Source: M3007 sp044350425
GTDB lineage: Bacteria > Bacteroidota > Bacteroidia > Chitinophagales > Saprospiraceae
Direction of reading: 5' to 3'
NCBI GenBank assembly: GCA_044350425.1
Contig: JBILHS010000007.1
Location: 28,797-92,796, forward strand
DNA: 64,000 nt
Positions 42,586 to 50,295 of the stretch are shown in pieces. Under the pieces are notes generated by a model. That model was not told the origin of the DNA. It saw only the letters and a list, made by a program, of their open reading frames with translations, and made no database searches. The stretch's first letter is position 1. Every line of letters begins with the position of its first letter. The position numbers and the translations under genes are program-made.

Positions 42586-44175
42586 ATGAAACAAAGCTTC
42601 CTGCTTTTTTGGTTGTGGTCCCTTGCATTTGCCGCAAATGCCCAACGCAATGTCCTGCTCATCATCGCTGACGACCTGGGAACGGACTATCTCGGTTTTT
42701 ACGAAGACCACCAGGATACCGCCCCGGTGCCCAATATCCGAAAATTACTGGCCAGAGGCGTTCGATTTACCAGTGCCTGGTCCAACCCTGTTTGTTCGGC
42801 CACCCGGGCTGGTGCGCTGACTGGAAGGTATAGTTTTCGAACAGGGGTAGGCGGAATTGTAGGTGGTGCAGGTGGATCCGGGGTCTTGAACATCAATGAG
42901 TTGACCATTCCCCGCCTTTTGAATACGTACAAGCCAAATGGTTTTGCCAAGGCCAACATTGGAAAATGGCACCTGCACAATGGGATGCCCGCATCCAACC
43001 TGAACAACCCCAACCTCATGGGCTACGATCATTTTGCTGGCAATTTCATCGGACAATTGACGAGTTATACCAATTGGACCAAGGTCACAAACGGCGTTTC
43101 GAGTACGGTGACCAATTACGCGACCACAGAAACCGCAAACGATGCGATCAATTGGATAAAAGCTCAAAACGACAAACCGTTTTTCCTTTGGCTGGCTTTT
43201 AATGCGCCCCATGCGCCCTATCATTTGCCTCCGGCAGGATTGCACTCGTACACCACACTCAGCGGGACACAGCAAGACATCATGATGAACCCTAAATCCT
43301 ATTTCAAAGCTTCTTTGGAAGCGCTAGATCATGAAATAGGCCGTTTGTTTGATTCTCTGGAAGTCCACAACCAGCTAGACAGCACCGATATCATTTTTAT
43401 CGGCGACAATGGGAACACCATTCAAACTGCCCAGATTGCCAATACCGACCGGGCAAAAGGCACCATTTATCAATATGGGGTACATGTTCCTTTCTTGATC
43501 TCAGGACCTTCGGTGGTCAACCCGGGCCGCGTGAGCGATGCGCTGGTGAACACGGCCGATTTGTTTGCTACCATATTGGAACTTTTCGGCTACACCGATT
43601 GGCCAGCTCAGATCCCGGCCAATAAGCTCGTGGATAGCAAGCGTATTTTACCTGTTTTGAAAAATCAGGCAACGGCTGTACGTCCCTGGGCATTTACTGA
43701 AATATTCAAAGCAACCCCGGATGCTGATGATGGCAAGACCATGCGTAACCTGGATTTCAAATTGCTTCGATTTGACGATGGCCATGAGGAATTCTACCAT
43801 CTCTCGGTCGATCCGGGTGAATCCAATAATCTTTTAATGGGTACGCTGAATACAGAGGAATTGTCCAATTACCAGTATCTCTGTAGCGAAATGACGACTT
43901 TGGTAAGTGGGATATCTTTTTGTGACCCCACAGTTGGGACAAAGGATTTGATATTTACAGAGAAGCCGTTTGTTTATCCCAATCCGTTTCGTGCACAAAT
44001 TTATCTGAACAGCCCGGATCCGGAGGTGCAGGTGGAACTAGTGGACCTCCTGGGGCAATTGATCTTTTCAGGCGAGCACATTGACCGGCGTGACTTTTCA
44101 TATCTGGTAAGCGGGACTTATTTTTTAAGGGTTTTGGGCGATTCACCTGCTGTGATCAGGCTTGTAAAAAAGTAA
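42586..44175 (+). CDS. Sulfatase (type I, formylglycine) with T9SS sorting domain
   Basis: 529 residues with a signal peptide (1-20). The alkaline-phosphatase-fold start NVLLIIADDLG (metal ligands D29, D30) is followed by the sulfatase signature C70-S-A-T-R74 in NPVCSATRAGALTGR; C70 is the residue that becomes formylglycine. KWHLHNG, PHAPYH and IFIGDNGN supply further active-site residues. The sorting domain at the end (PFVYPNPFRAQIYL) sends it to the surface. Substrates of the family are sulfated glycans. It directly follows the redoxin gene, although no glycan-degradation locus is present. I chose ATG 42586 because the signal begins there. Confidence 0.92.
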   Translation: MKQSFLLFWLWSLAFAANAQRNVLLIIADDLGTDYLGFYEDHQDTAPVPNIRKLLARGVRFTSAWSNPVCSATRAGALTGRYSFRTGVGGIVGGAGGSGVLNINELTIPRLLNTYKPNGFAKANIGKWHLHNGMPASNLNNPNLMGYDHFAGNFIGQLTSYTNWTKVTNGVSSTVTNYATTETANDAINWIKAQNDKPFFLWLAFNAPHAPYHLPPAGLHSYTTLSGTQQDIMMNPKSYFKASLEALDHEIGRLFDSLEVHNQLDSTDIIFIGDNGNTIQTAQIANTDRAKGTIYQYGVHVPFLISGPSVVNPGRVSDALVNTADLFATILELFGYTDWPAQIPANKLVDSKRILPVLKNQATAVRPWAFTEIFKATPDADDGKTMRNLDFKLLRFDDGHEEFYHLSVDPGESNNLLMGTLNTEELSNYQYLCSEMTTLVSGISFCDPTVGTKDLIFTEKPFVYPNPFRAQIYLNSPDPEVQVELVDLLGQLIFSGEHIDRRDFSYLVSGTYFLRVLGDSPAVIRLVKK

Positions 44176-44274
44176 TAACAGATTTACCCAATGAATATAT
44201 TTTCCACCGGGCCGCAGGTGTTAGAAGGATTTGTCGCCCAATAGAATAGCATCCGGATAGTTGCAAAGACAGGA

Positions 44275-44898
44275 GTGGCAGTAGCAGCAGGTAATTTTTT
44301 CAAGACAATATCTCGGGCTTTGACGGAATCTGAACTGATAAACCTACTTCGAAAAAATGACCCGGCTGCCTGTAAATTTTTAGTGGAGAAACATGGCAAT
44401 CAGGTCTTCAACACGGCGCTCGGGCTCTTGCAGCACCGCAGCGACGCTGAAGACATGGCGCAGGAGGTATTTGCCTATGCATTTCAGTCGGTCGGAAAAT
44501 TCAGGGGAGAGGCTAAAATATCTACCTGGCTGTATCGGATTACGGTGAGCAAATCATTGGATGTACTGAAGGCCAGAAAGCGCTTCAAACGCTTTGGTTT
44601 TTTGCAAAGCATCTTTGAAAGAGAGGGCGTTAAGTTGGCAATAGACCAACCCCATTTTCAACACCCGGGCGTTTTGATGGAAAATCAGGAGCGCGTTCAA
44701 ATTTTGTTTCTGGCGATTGAAAAGCTTCCTGAAAATCAAAAAACGGCCTTTGTACTGAATAAACTGGAGGACCTGTCTTATGCCGAGATTGCGGAGATCA
44801 TGGAATTAAGTCTGGCCGCCATTGAATCCCTGCTGTTCAGAGCCAGGCAAAATCTGCGGAGTCACCTGGGCCACTGGTATGAACAAAATAAGTCATAA
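44275..44898 (+). CDS. ECF-type sigma-70 factor
   Basis: Up to 207 residues from GTG 44275; TTG 44320 (LTESELINLL, 192 residues) is an alternative, and no ATG is available. Region 2 is clear: NQVFNTALGLLQHRSDAEDMAQEVFAYAF to GEAKISTWLYRITVSK. Region 4 has LPENQKTAFVLNKLEDLSYAEIAEIM. It is followed at once by a single-helix membrane protein and a CpxP-like protein, the layout of CnrH/CnrY/CnrX. It lies 100 bp after the sulfatase of the copper module, so it may control that module, which is inference. Confidence 0.9.
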   Translation: MAVAAGNFFKTISRALTESELINLLRKNDPAACKFLVEKHGNQVFNTALGLLQHRSDAEDMAQEVFAYAFQSVGKFRGEAKISTWLYRITVSKSLDVLKARKRFKRFGFLQSIFEREGVKLAIDQPHFQHPGVLMENQERVQILFLAIEKLPENQKTAFVLNKLEDLSYAEIAEIMELSLAAIESLLFRARQNLRSHLGHWYEQNKS

Positions 44899-44915
44899 TC
44901 TTATAATATTCATTC

Positions 44916-45221
44916 ATGATGAACCAATTAGAGCAAGATAAATGGGTGGAAGAAACGATGGAAAGTTTGGCTGGAAGCCAACGCCCCAACGCCCCTGACG
45001 ATCTTTGGGAAAGGGCCCTGCGCAGTGCCGCCCGGGGCCGCGCTAAGATCGTTCGAATGCCCCCTGCGCAGGTTTGGAGCGCTGCGGCCTGTGCGTTGGT
45101 ACTGATCGTGGCCAATCTTTTCATGTGCCTTGATTTTTCACATACTGCTCAAAAGACCGCTGGAGCCAAAGAGCGGTTTGCCAAAGAATACTTTGGTTCC
45201 TCGGACGCACCTCAATTCTGA
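44916..45221 (+). CDS. Small single-helix membrane protein, candidate anti-sigma factor
   Basis: 101 residues. The N-terminal 50 are charged and cytosolic (QLEQDKWVEETMESLAGSQR, with a WERALRSAARGR segment). One membrane helix (about 53-72: VWSAAACALVLIVANLFMC) is followed by a short periplasmic tail. I recognise no family. Size, topology and position between an ECF sigma gene (18 bp) and a membrane-anchored CpxP-like gene (4 bp) match CnrY-type anti-sigma factors. This is based on context. Confidence 0.7.
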   Translation: MMNQLEQDKWVEETMESLAGSQRPNAPDDLWERALRSAARGRAKIVRMPPAQVWSAAACALVLIVANLFMCLDFSHTAQKTAGAKERFAKEYFGSSDAPQF

Positions 45222-45225
45222 TATC

Positions 45226-45672
45226 ATGGAAAATCTGAAATTTTACAAGTTCGTCATAGCGCTTTTGTTGCTTCTGAACATCGGTACGCTTGCCTTTTTG
45301 TGGACGCATCGTCCTCCGGGCGCTGGCCGCGGACCGTTTATGTTTCTGGTGAAAGCAACCAATATGGATGATGTCCAAAAAGGAGCTTACGAGCAACTTA
45401 GAACAGAACATCGCGCCCAGATGAATTCCTTTAGGGCAAATAACAGCCTTTTAAGAGGGAAGTTATTCGAGTTGCTGGCCACAAAGGATGCTAATGCGCC
45501 GGAGGTGCAACAAATGATCGATTCCATTGTCAGCAACGGCAGGCAGGAGGAGATCACAACCTTCGCGCATTTTCGAAAGGTTCGTGGGCTTTGCCGGCCA
45601 GATCAACAGGTGAAATTTGATGCAGCCATTGGGGACGCAGTGCAGTCTTTAGGGCCGCCAGGACGAAATTAA
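45226..45672 (+). CDS. Periplasmic heavy-metal-sensor-like (CpxP/Spy/CnrX type) protein
   Basis: 148 residues. An N-terminal membrane anchor (7-26) is followed by an all-helical periplasmic domain. YEQLRTEHRAQMNSF and FAHFRKVRGLCRPDQQVKFD are the paired helices of the CpxP/Spy/CnrX fold. CnrX binds Ni or Co and relieves the anti-sigma factor; Spy and CpxP are chaperones. Candidate metal ligands are H56-type residues in the first helix, His in AHFRKV and Cys in GLCRPD; none is proven. It is the last gene of the sigma triad and ends at a bidirectional terminator. Confidence 0.8.
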   Translation: MENLKFYKFVIALLLLLNIGTLAFLWTHRPPGAGRGPFMFLVKATNMDDVQKGAYEQLRTEHRAQMNSFRANNSLLRGKLFELLATKDANAPEVQQMIDSIVSNGRQEEITTFAHFRKVRGLCRPDQQVKFDAAIGDAVQSLGPPGRN

Positions 45673-45737
45673 CCCTGTTTTAATAGAAAAATCCCCTTTC
45701 AGAAAGACTGAAAAGGGGTTTTTCTATTGAAACAGGG
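45673..45737. terminator. Bidirectional terminator between CpxP-like gene and atpC
   Basis: A long hairpin: CCCTGTTT...ATAGAAAAA with TTTTTCTATT...AACAGGG outside, and CCCCTTTCAG/CTGAAAAGGGG inside. T-runs flank the stem on both strands. It sits in the 77-bp convergent gap. Confidence 0.9.
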
Positions 45738-45749
45738 TCTGTTGCAAAC

Positions 45750-45995
45750 TTATTTTACACCCGAAACCAACAAGGAAACCTCATTGTTCAGGCATTCTGC
45801 GAAGCCGCCTTCCACGCCAAAAGTTACTTTTTCGCCATTGGCTTTGGTAACCTTCACTTCGCCTGGTTTCAAAGATGAAACGATGGCTGCGTGGTTTTGT
45901 AACATCTCAAACTGACCCTCGGTCCCCGGTACGATCACCGATTTGACTTCGCCAGCAAAGATCTCTTTTTCAGGACTAAGGATAACCAAATTCAT
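45750..45995 (-). CDS. atpC: ATP synthase F1 subunit epsilon
   Basis: 81 residues, the short form that keeps only the N-terminal beta-sandwich (VILSPEKEIFAGEVKSVIVPGTEGQFEMLQNHAAIVSSL). The C-terminal helical hairpin of longer epsilon subunits is absent, as in several Bacteroidota. It lies downstream of atpD in the same direction, with a 104-bp gap full of micro-repeats. It acts in the central stalk of F1 and contacts gamma and the c-ring. The gene is complete and ends at the bidirectional terminator. Confidence 0.95.
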   Translation of the reverse strand: MNLVILSPEKEIFAGEVKSVIVPGTEGQFEMLQNHAAIVSSLKPGEVKVTKANGEKVTFGVEGGFAECLNNEVSLLVSGVK

Positions 45996-46000
45996 AAGAC

Positions 46001-46104
46001 AATGTGGTCAAGGTGAATAATGTGGTCAAGGTGACTAATGTGGTCAATGTGGGTGCAGTCAAATTGACGACATTGACCACATTAATAAATAGACCACATT
46101 TATT
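46001..46104. repeat. Micro-repeat array in atpD-atpC gap
   Basis: Three 18-nt units TAATGTGGTCAAGGTGAA (with small changes) are followed by inverted copies (CATTGACCACATTAAT, AGACCACATTTATT). The array can fold into a hairpin between the two genes. The same unit occurs at 12366-12425. Confidence 0.75.
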
Positions 46105-47617
46105 TAGATGCTTCTTCCATCATTTTCTTGCCTTTCGCGATCGCGTCGTCGATGGTACCAACGAGGTTGAATGCTGCTTCTGGCAAGGTGTCGAGTTCGC
46201 CGTCCATGATCATGTTAAAGCCACGGATGGTTTCGTCGATCGGAACCAGTACACCTTTCAAACCGGTGAACTGTTCAGCAACGTGGAACGGCTGTGAAAG
46301 GAAACGCTGCACACGGCGCGCGCGGCCTACCACGAGTTTGTCCTCGTCAGAAAGTTCTTCCATACCCAGGATCGCGATGATGTCCTGCAACTCATTGTAG
46401 CGCTGAAGGATCATTTTTACGCGTTGAGCACAACGGTAGTGCTCTTCACCAATGATTTTTGGATCAAGGATACGTGAGGTAGAGTTCAAAGGATCTACCG
46501 CCGGGTAAATACCGAGAGATGCGATTTTACGGTCCAATACAGTCGTTGCATCCAAGTGAGCAAAGGTTGTAGCAGGCGCCGGGTCAGTCAAGTCATCCGC
46601 AGGTACGTAAACCGCCTGAACGGAAGTGATAGAACCACGTTTGGTAGAAGTGATACGCTCCTGCATCACACCCATTTCAGTGGCAAGGGTAGGCTGGTAA
46701 CCTACAGCCGAAGGCATACGTCCCAAAAGCGCCGATACCTCAGAACCTGCCTGTGTGAAACGGAAGATATTGTCTACGAAGAAAAGGATATCGCGACCAC
46801 CAGATGGATCTTTCAAATCACCATCACGGAAATATTCTGCCATGGTAAGACCGGAAAGTGCCACACGTGCACGTGCACCGGGTGGTTCGTTCATTTGACC
46901 AAACACCAAGGTAGCCTGTGATTTGGCCAGTTCTTTTTTGTCTACTTTGGAAAGGTCCCAACCGCCGGCTTCCATAGAGTGGTTGAACTCTTCACCGTAA
47001 CGGATAACGTTTGATTCGATCATTTCACGGAGCAGGTCATTGCCCTCACGGGTACGCTCGCCCACACCAGCAAAAACGGACATACCGTCATAAGCTTTTG
47101 CGATGTTGTTGATCAGCTCCATGATCAATACGGTTTTGCCTACACCGGCACCACCGAAAAGACCAATCTTACCGCCTTTTGCGTAAGGCTCGATCAGGTC
47201 AATTACTTTGATACCTGTGTAAAGAATTTCGCGCTCCGTAGAGAGGTCCTCATAAGCAGGTGGCTTACGGTGGATCACATAGGCGTTTTCGCCTTTTTCC
47301 ACGTGGCCGATGCCGTCAATGGCTTCGCCTACAACGTTGAATAGACGGCCGCGAACTTGTTCGCCCACGGGCATAGCGATGGGAGAACCTGTGTCAACGC
47401 ACTCAATACCGCGCATAAGACCGTCGGTAGAGTCCATTGCGATGGTACGTACACCGTCTTCGCCCAAGTGGCGTTGAACTTCGAGCACGAGTTTAGTGCC
47501 GTCAGCGCGGGTGATTTCGAGGGCACTGAGGATTTCGGGCAGCGAACTGTCTGGACCGCTGAAGTCAACGTCCACGACTGCGCCGATAATTTGTTTGATG
47601 CGACCGATATTTGCCAT
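46100..47617 (-). CDS. atpD: ATP synthase F1 subunit beta
   Basis: 505 residues, full length. Walker A is GGAGVGKTVL, the catalytic segment is GVGERTREGNDL, and Walker B is ILFFVDNIFRFTQAG. It is followed by the family stretch SALLGRMPSAVGYQPTLATEMG. The catalytic subunit of F1 makes ATP from ADP and phosphate. Only atpD and atpC are here, so the other subunits must be encoded elsewhere, a split also known in Bacteroidota. A -7 element TACTTTTG (47701-47708, minus) lies about 85 nt upstream. Confidence 0.98.
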   Translation of the reverse strand: MANIGRIKQIIGAVVDVDFSGPDSSLPEILSALEITRADGTKLVLEVQRHLGEDGVRTIAMDSTDGLMRGIECVDTGSPIAMPVGEQVRGRLFNVVGEAIDGIGHVEKGENAYVIHRKPPAYEDLSTEREILYTGIKVIDLIEPYAKGGKIGLFGGAGVGKTVLIMELINNIAKAYDGMSVFAGVGERTREGNDLLREMIESNVIRYGEEFNHSMEAGGWDLSKVDKKELAKSQATLVFGQMNEPPGARARVALSGLTMAEYFRDGDLKDPSGGRDILFFVDNIFRFTQAGSEVSALLGRMPSAVGYQPTLATEMGVMQERITSTKRGSITSVQAVYVPADDLTDPAPATTFAHLDATTVLDRKIASLGIYPAVDPLNSTSRILDPKIIGEEHYRCAQRVKMILQRYNELQDIIAILGMEELSDEDKLVVGRARRVQRFLSQPFHVAEQFTGLKGVLVPIDETIRGFNMIMDGELDTLPEAAFNLVGTIDDAIAKGKKMMEEASK

Positions 47618-47700
47618 AGTTGCGAAATGATATTTGGTATCCGGCGTAAATTTTCAGCATCCGACCACCGGAAAAAGGATGCTCCTTTCAAAAAGCCGCG

Positions 47701-47708
47701 CAAAAGTA
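47701..47708 (-). promoter_or_regulatory. -7 element TACTTTTG of atpD
   Basis: An exact TAnnTTTG match on the minus strand, followed by GCGCGG. The expected leader is about 75-80 nt. The -33 region is T-rich but lacks a clean TTTG. Confidence 0.55.
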
Positions 47709-47840
47709 CAATTACTCTTGAAAAAAAACACACTAAGGGCGGATTTTTCCACCCAAACAAAATTTTGAATGCAATTTTACAGGACCATTTTGCGCAAGTT
47801 TTTGATAATGAGCGCTATGACCTGTTTTCGGGCGGGATGA

Positions 47841-48158
47841 TTATTTTGCAAGCAAGGTACTTTCTTTTACCCACCGCTCATATGCCTCGTTGGCCTTCGA
47901 CTCAAAACGGATGATACAGGGTACTTCATCCGGATGCAATTCCAGGATAGCCTTTTCAAGTTCAAGCTCCCGGATGGCACTTGTTTTTATCATAATAACC
48001 CATTCTTTCTCTTTTTTGGGTACGTCTTTCCACCAGTAGATACTTTGAGATGGAAATACGTTGGCGCAGGCAGCTAGCCCTCGGGATACTACTTCCTGCG
48101 AAATATCGAGTGCAATTGATTGGCTGGGACAGGTCACGTAAAAGAGCAAAAAAGCCAT
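47841..48158 (-). CDS. cutA: CutA-type divalent-cation tolerance protein
   Basis: 105 residues from ATG 48158, which gives the family start MAFLLFYVTCPSQ. Later motifs are GLAACANVFPSQSIYWWKD, EWVIMIKTSA and HPDEVPCIIRF, all CutA1 signatures. CutA forms very stable trimers and binds copper; a role in metal tolerance is proposed but not settled. One base separates its start from the stop of the thiopeptide-type enzyme gene, so they are co-transcribed. The copper module lies about 2 kb away on the other strand. Confidence 0.95.
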   Translation of the reverse strand: MAFLLFYVTCPSQSIALDISQEVVSRGLAACANVFPSQSIYWWKDVPKKEKEWVIMIKTSAIRELELEKAILELHPDEVPCIIRFESKANEAYERWVKESTLLAK

Positions 48159-48159
48159 A

Positions 48160-48972
48160 TTAAGCAAGTGCAAGTGCTTTGGATAGAATATAATTGAGAT
48201 AGACTTCGTCCTGATTGTTCAGGCCCATTCGGTTGTTGGTCAGGTGAAGCAGGCTTGGAAGCGCGCGTTCAAGTTTTTCATCTATGGCTTGGAGGATCAT
48301 TTGGTTGCCTAGTGCCCATCGCGACCATTCTGGTTGCTTTTTATCAAATTTTTCTTTTTCAAGTGCTTTCCACAGCTCATTCAACGTAGTTTTTAAATCC
48401 GCAGCCTGCGGGGCGAAGTTGTTTTCAAAACCCGCCCTGATCTCGAAAAGAAACTCCGGATACGGGCCCGCTTCCGTTGCAAAAAAGAGCGGTAGCCACT
48501 GCTCGGTCAATTGTCCAAAATAAGCGGCGGCCTCCCCCTGATTCATTCCCGCAGCATGGGCCGTAATGGTGTGCATCCGAAGGGCATCAAACATGCCATC
48601 TCCATAAGTATACATTTCTCGTGCCATTCTTTCAAGGGTCACCCGACTGCTTAGGTGAAAATATTCCTCAGCCAACTCCAGGGCCTCTGCTCCGCCAAAT
48701 CGTTCATTTTCAGGTAGGTAAGGCACTTCGATCCACTCGCCCCGTCCTTCCTGCCAGCCCGTGAAAGCCGGACGCAGGGTTTCTTCAATCCAGGATGCTT
48801 CACCGCGCATTCTTATGCGAATGTGCGGACCACGTTCATCCTGATATCGAATAAAAAAGGCTCTGGCGCCACGTTTGGACCAGATGTATTGTTGTAGGAA
48901 GGGCCGCAAACTGCGGGTTAGGAAGACGTCTTGGTTTTCGAGGGGATAGAAATGAAAAGATAGCCAAGACAT
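48160..48972 (-). CDS. Stand-alone thiopeptide/lantibiotic dehydratase C-terminal-type enzyme
   Basis: 270 residues matching the small domain found at the C-terminus of LanB dehydratases and as separate proteins in thiopeptide clusters (SpaB_C type). Visible motifs: FFIRYQDERGPHIRIRMRG near 40-58 (R-Y-x-D-x-x-G-x-H-x-R-x-R), VPYLPENERFGG near 83-94, EEYFHLSS near 101-108. In RiPP pathways this domain eliminates glutamate from modified Ser/Thr or forms the thiopeptide ring. No large LanB dehydratase, precursor peptide, cyclase or transporter lies within the window, so it may act on something else. It is co-transcribed with cutA. Upstream is the tRNA-fMet terminator. Confidence 0.82.
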   Translation of the reverse strand: MSWLSFHFYPLENQDVFLTRSLRPFLQQYIWSKRGARAFFIRYQDERGPHIRIRMRGEASWIEETLRPAFTGWQEGRGEWIEVPYLPENERFGGAEALELAEEYFHLSSRVTLERMAREMYTYGDGMFDALRMHTITAHAAGMNQGEAAAYFGQLTEQWLPLFFATEAGPYPEFLFEIRAGFENNFAPQAADLKTTLNELWKALEKEKFDKKQPEWSRWALGNQMILQAIDEKLERALPSLLHLTNNRMGLNNQDEVYLNYILSKALALA

Positions 48973-48982
48973 AGGAAAAAAT

Positions 48983-49015
48983 AAAAGCCCTCAACTTTGG
49001 AAGCTAAGGGCTTTT
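48983..49015. terminator. Bidirectional terminator after tRNA-fMet
   Basis: A 9-bp stem AAAAGCCCT/AGGGCTTTT with T-runs on both strands. On the minus strand it ends the tRNA transcript 5 nt after the tRNA. Confidence 0.85.
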
Positions 49016-49020
49016 TTTAG

Positions 49021-49093
<73 letters not shown>

Positions 49094-49105
49094 ATTTAGT
49101 GGCTG

Positions 49106-49138
49106 CAAAGGTACGCTAATACTAACCAGACTTCCAAA
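49106..49138 (-). promoter_or_regulatory. tRNA-fMet promoter, TTTG-N21-TACCTTTG
   Basis: On the minus strand TTTG (49135-49138), 21 nt, then TACCTTTG (49106-49113). The start point would fall a few bases before the mature tRNA 5' end at 49093. Confidence 0.75.
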
Positions 49139-49186
49139 TTTCTTTTTTAAAATCGGGTATTTAGTTTCAAGGGGGCAAGTTTCAGG

Positions 49187-49402
49187 TTTAAAGTGGGTAA
49201 GTTTAAAGTGGGCAAGTTTAAAGTGGGCAAGTTTCAGGTTTAAAGTGGGCAAGTTTCAGGTTTAAAGTGGGCAAGTTTAAAGTGGGCAATTGCGTTAGTT
49301 ACCCCAGGATCACTTTTAACTTGCTACTTATCCCCTGAAACGTGCTCACTTTAAACTTTTAACTTGCTCACTTTAAACTATATTTTTGCTCACTTTAAAC
49401 TA
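49187..49402. repeat. Array of TTTAAAGTGGG units and inverted copies
   Basis: Six direct copies of TTTAAAGTGGG start at 49187, 49202, 49217, 49239, 49261 and 49276, so spacing is either 15 or 22. The 22-nt steps carry an extra TTTCAGG. Three inverted copies CTCACTTTAAAC start at 49345, 49367 and 49389 (spacing 22). About 55 bp of unlike sequence lies in the middle. It fills most of the 475-bp gap between tRNA-fMet and the next gene; I see no gene in the rest. It has no CRISPR-like spacers. Confidence 0.9.
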
Positions 49403-49569
49403 ATTTTTGGTTAAAAGGGGTTAAAACCAGTTAGAAAAAGGTGAATATGGACCGAAAGCTTCTAAAATTTGCAACATGCCCTGTAACCTTGCTGTCTGTT
49501 GGATCGTCTGTTCCTTATGGTTCTGATAATCGGGTCAACGAATCACTCACTAAACAAATCAACAAAGTT

Positions 49570-50193
49570 ATGAAGCACACCAAGTCATTATTCCTCGCAT
49601 TAGCCCTTTTAGGCTGTCTCAACCACCTTCATGCCCAAAAAGAAGAAACCGTAGTAGGTAGCCGCGGACTAGGTTTTTCGGGTATCTGGGGTGGATCTAA
49701 GCATCAATTGACCCAATTTGGAAACAATGGGAAGACCAGTTATGTAGCAGGTGGTTTTTTCGGGTTTGAATTTGGAAAAGCACTCTTACTGGGTTGGGGT
49801 CATTATGATCTGATGGATGAATTCAAATGGGATAACATTGAAAATCAGGAGTTTGATATGAAATGGAATCCAATGGTCGTGGCTTACGGTTTCAAAAATT
49901 ATAAAGCGATCCACCCACAGATCGGGGTAGATTTTGGTCGAGGTAGGGTACAGCTGGGGGACGTAAAAGATCGCATTTTTGTGGTTTCACCTACTGCCGG
50001 ATTGGAGATCAATGTTTTTCGCTGGTTTCACATAGGCCTGGATGGTGGCTATCGTTTTGTCAACGACAGCAGTATTTCCGGGTTGAGCGATCAGGAGTTG
50101 AGCGGATGGTTTGGACAGGCCACCGCTAAATTTGGTTTCTCTTGGGGACGGTATCACAAAAAAAACACAAGTAAGCCACAGGTCTATGAGTAG
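49570..50193 (+). CDS. Secreted outer-membrane-barrel-like protein, unknown
   Basis: 207 residues from ATG 49570, which starts a clear signal peptide (MKHTKSLFLALALLGCLNHLHAQ). The longer upstream frame runs through the repeat region and is not credible. The mature protein is rich in Gly and aromatic residues in alternating strands (YVAGGFFGFEFGKALLLGWGHYDL, GQATAKFGFSWGRY), which suggests a small beta-barrel or beta-sandwich. I recognise no family. A terminator follows at 50230. Confidence 0.7.
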   Translation: MKHTKSLFLALALLGCLNHLHAQKEETVVGSRGLGFSGIWGGSKHQLTQFGNNGKTSYVAGGFFGFEFGKALLLGWGHYDLMDEFKWDNIENQEFDMKWNPMVVAYGFKNYKAIHPQIGVDFGRGRVQLGDVKDRIFVVSPTAGLEINVFRWFHIGLDGGYRFVNDSSISGLSDQELSGWFGQATAKFGFSWGRYHKKNTSKPQVYE

Positions 50194-50229
50194 TGGTTAT
50201 CGATCCTGATTGCTAGTTTTATGATACAG

Positions 50230-50265
50230 TGGTCGCCTTCTTCAATCAGGGAGGCGGCCATTTTT
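50230..50265 (+). terminator. Intrinsic terminator
   Basis: A 9-bp stem TGGTCGCCT/AGGCGGCCA (one G:U) followed by TTTTT. It ends the small secreted-protein gene. Confidence 0.85.
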
Positions 50266-50283
50266 ATTCTAATGCCAATCCTG

Positions 50284-50291
50284 TATTTTTG
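50284..50291 (+). promoter_or_regulatory. -7 element TATTTTTG, leaderless type
   Basis: An exact TAnnTTTG match ending 4 nt before ATG 50296, so transcription should start at or next to the start codon. The -33 region is the T-tail of the preceding terminator, without a clean TTTG. Confidence 0.5.
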
Positions 50292-50295
50292 CCCC

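Noticed and set aside
49187..49402. Possible CRISPR array
   Set aside because: Units are 11-15 nt, spacing is 15 or 22 with no variable spacers, the second half is inverted and no cas gene is present.
49441..49569. N-terminal extension of the 207-residue secreted protein
   Set aside because: It would precede a clear signal peptide with 43 unrelated residues read from the repeat region.
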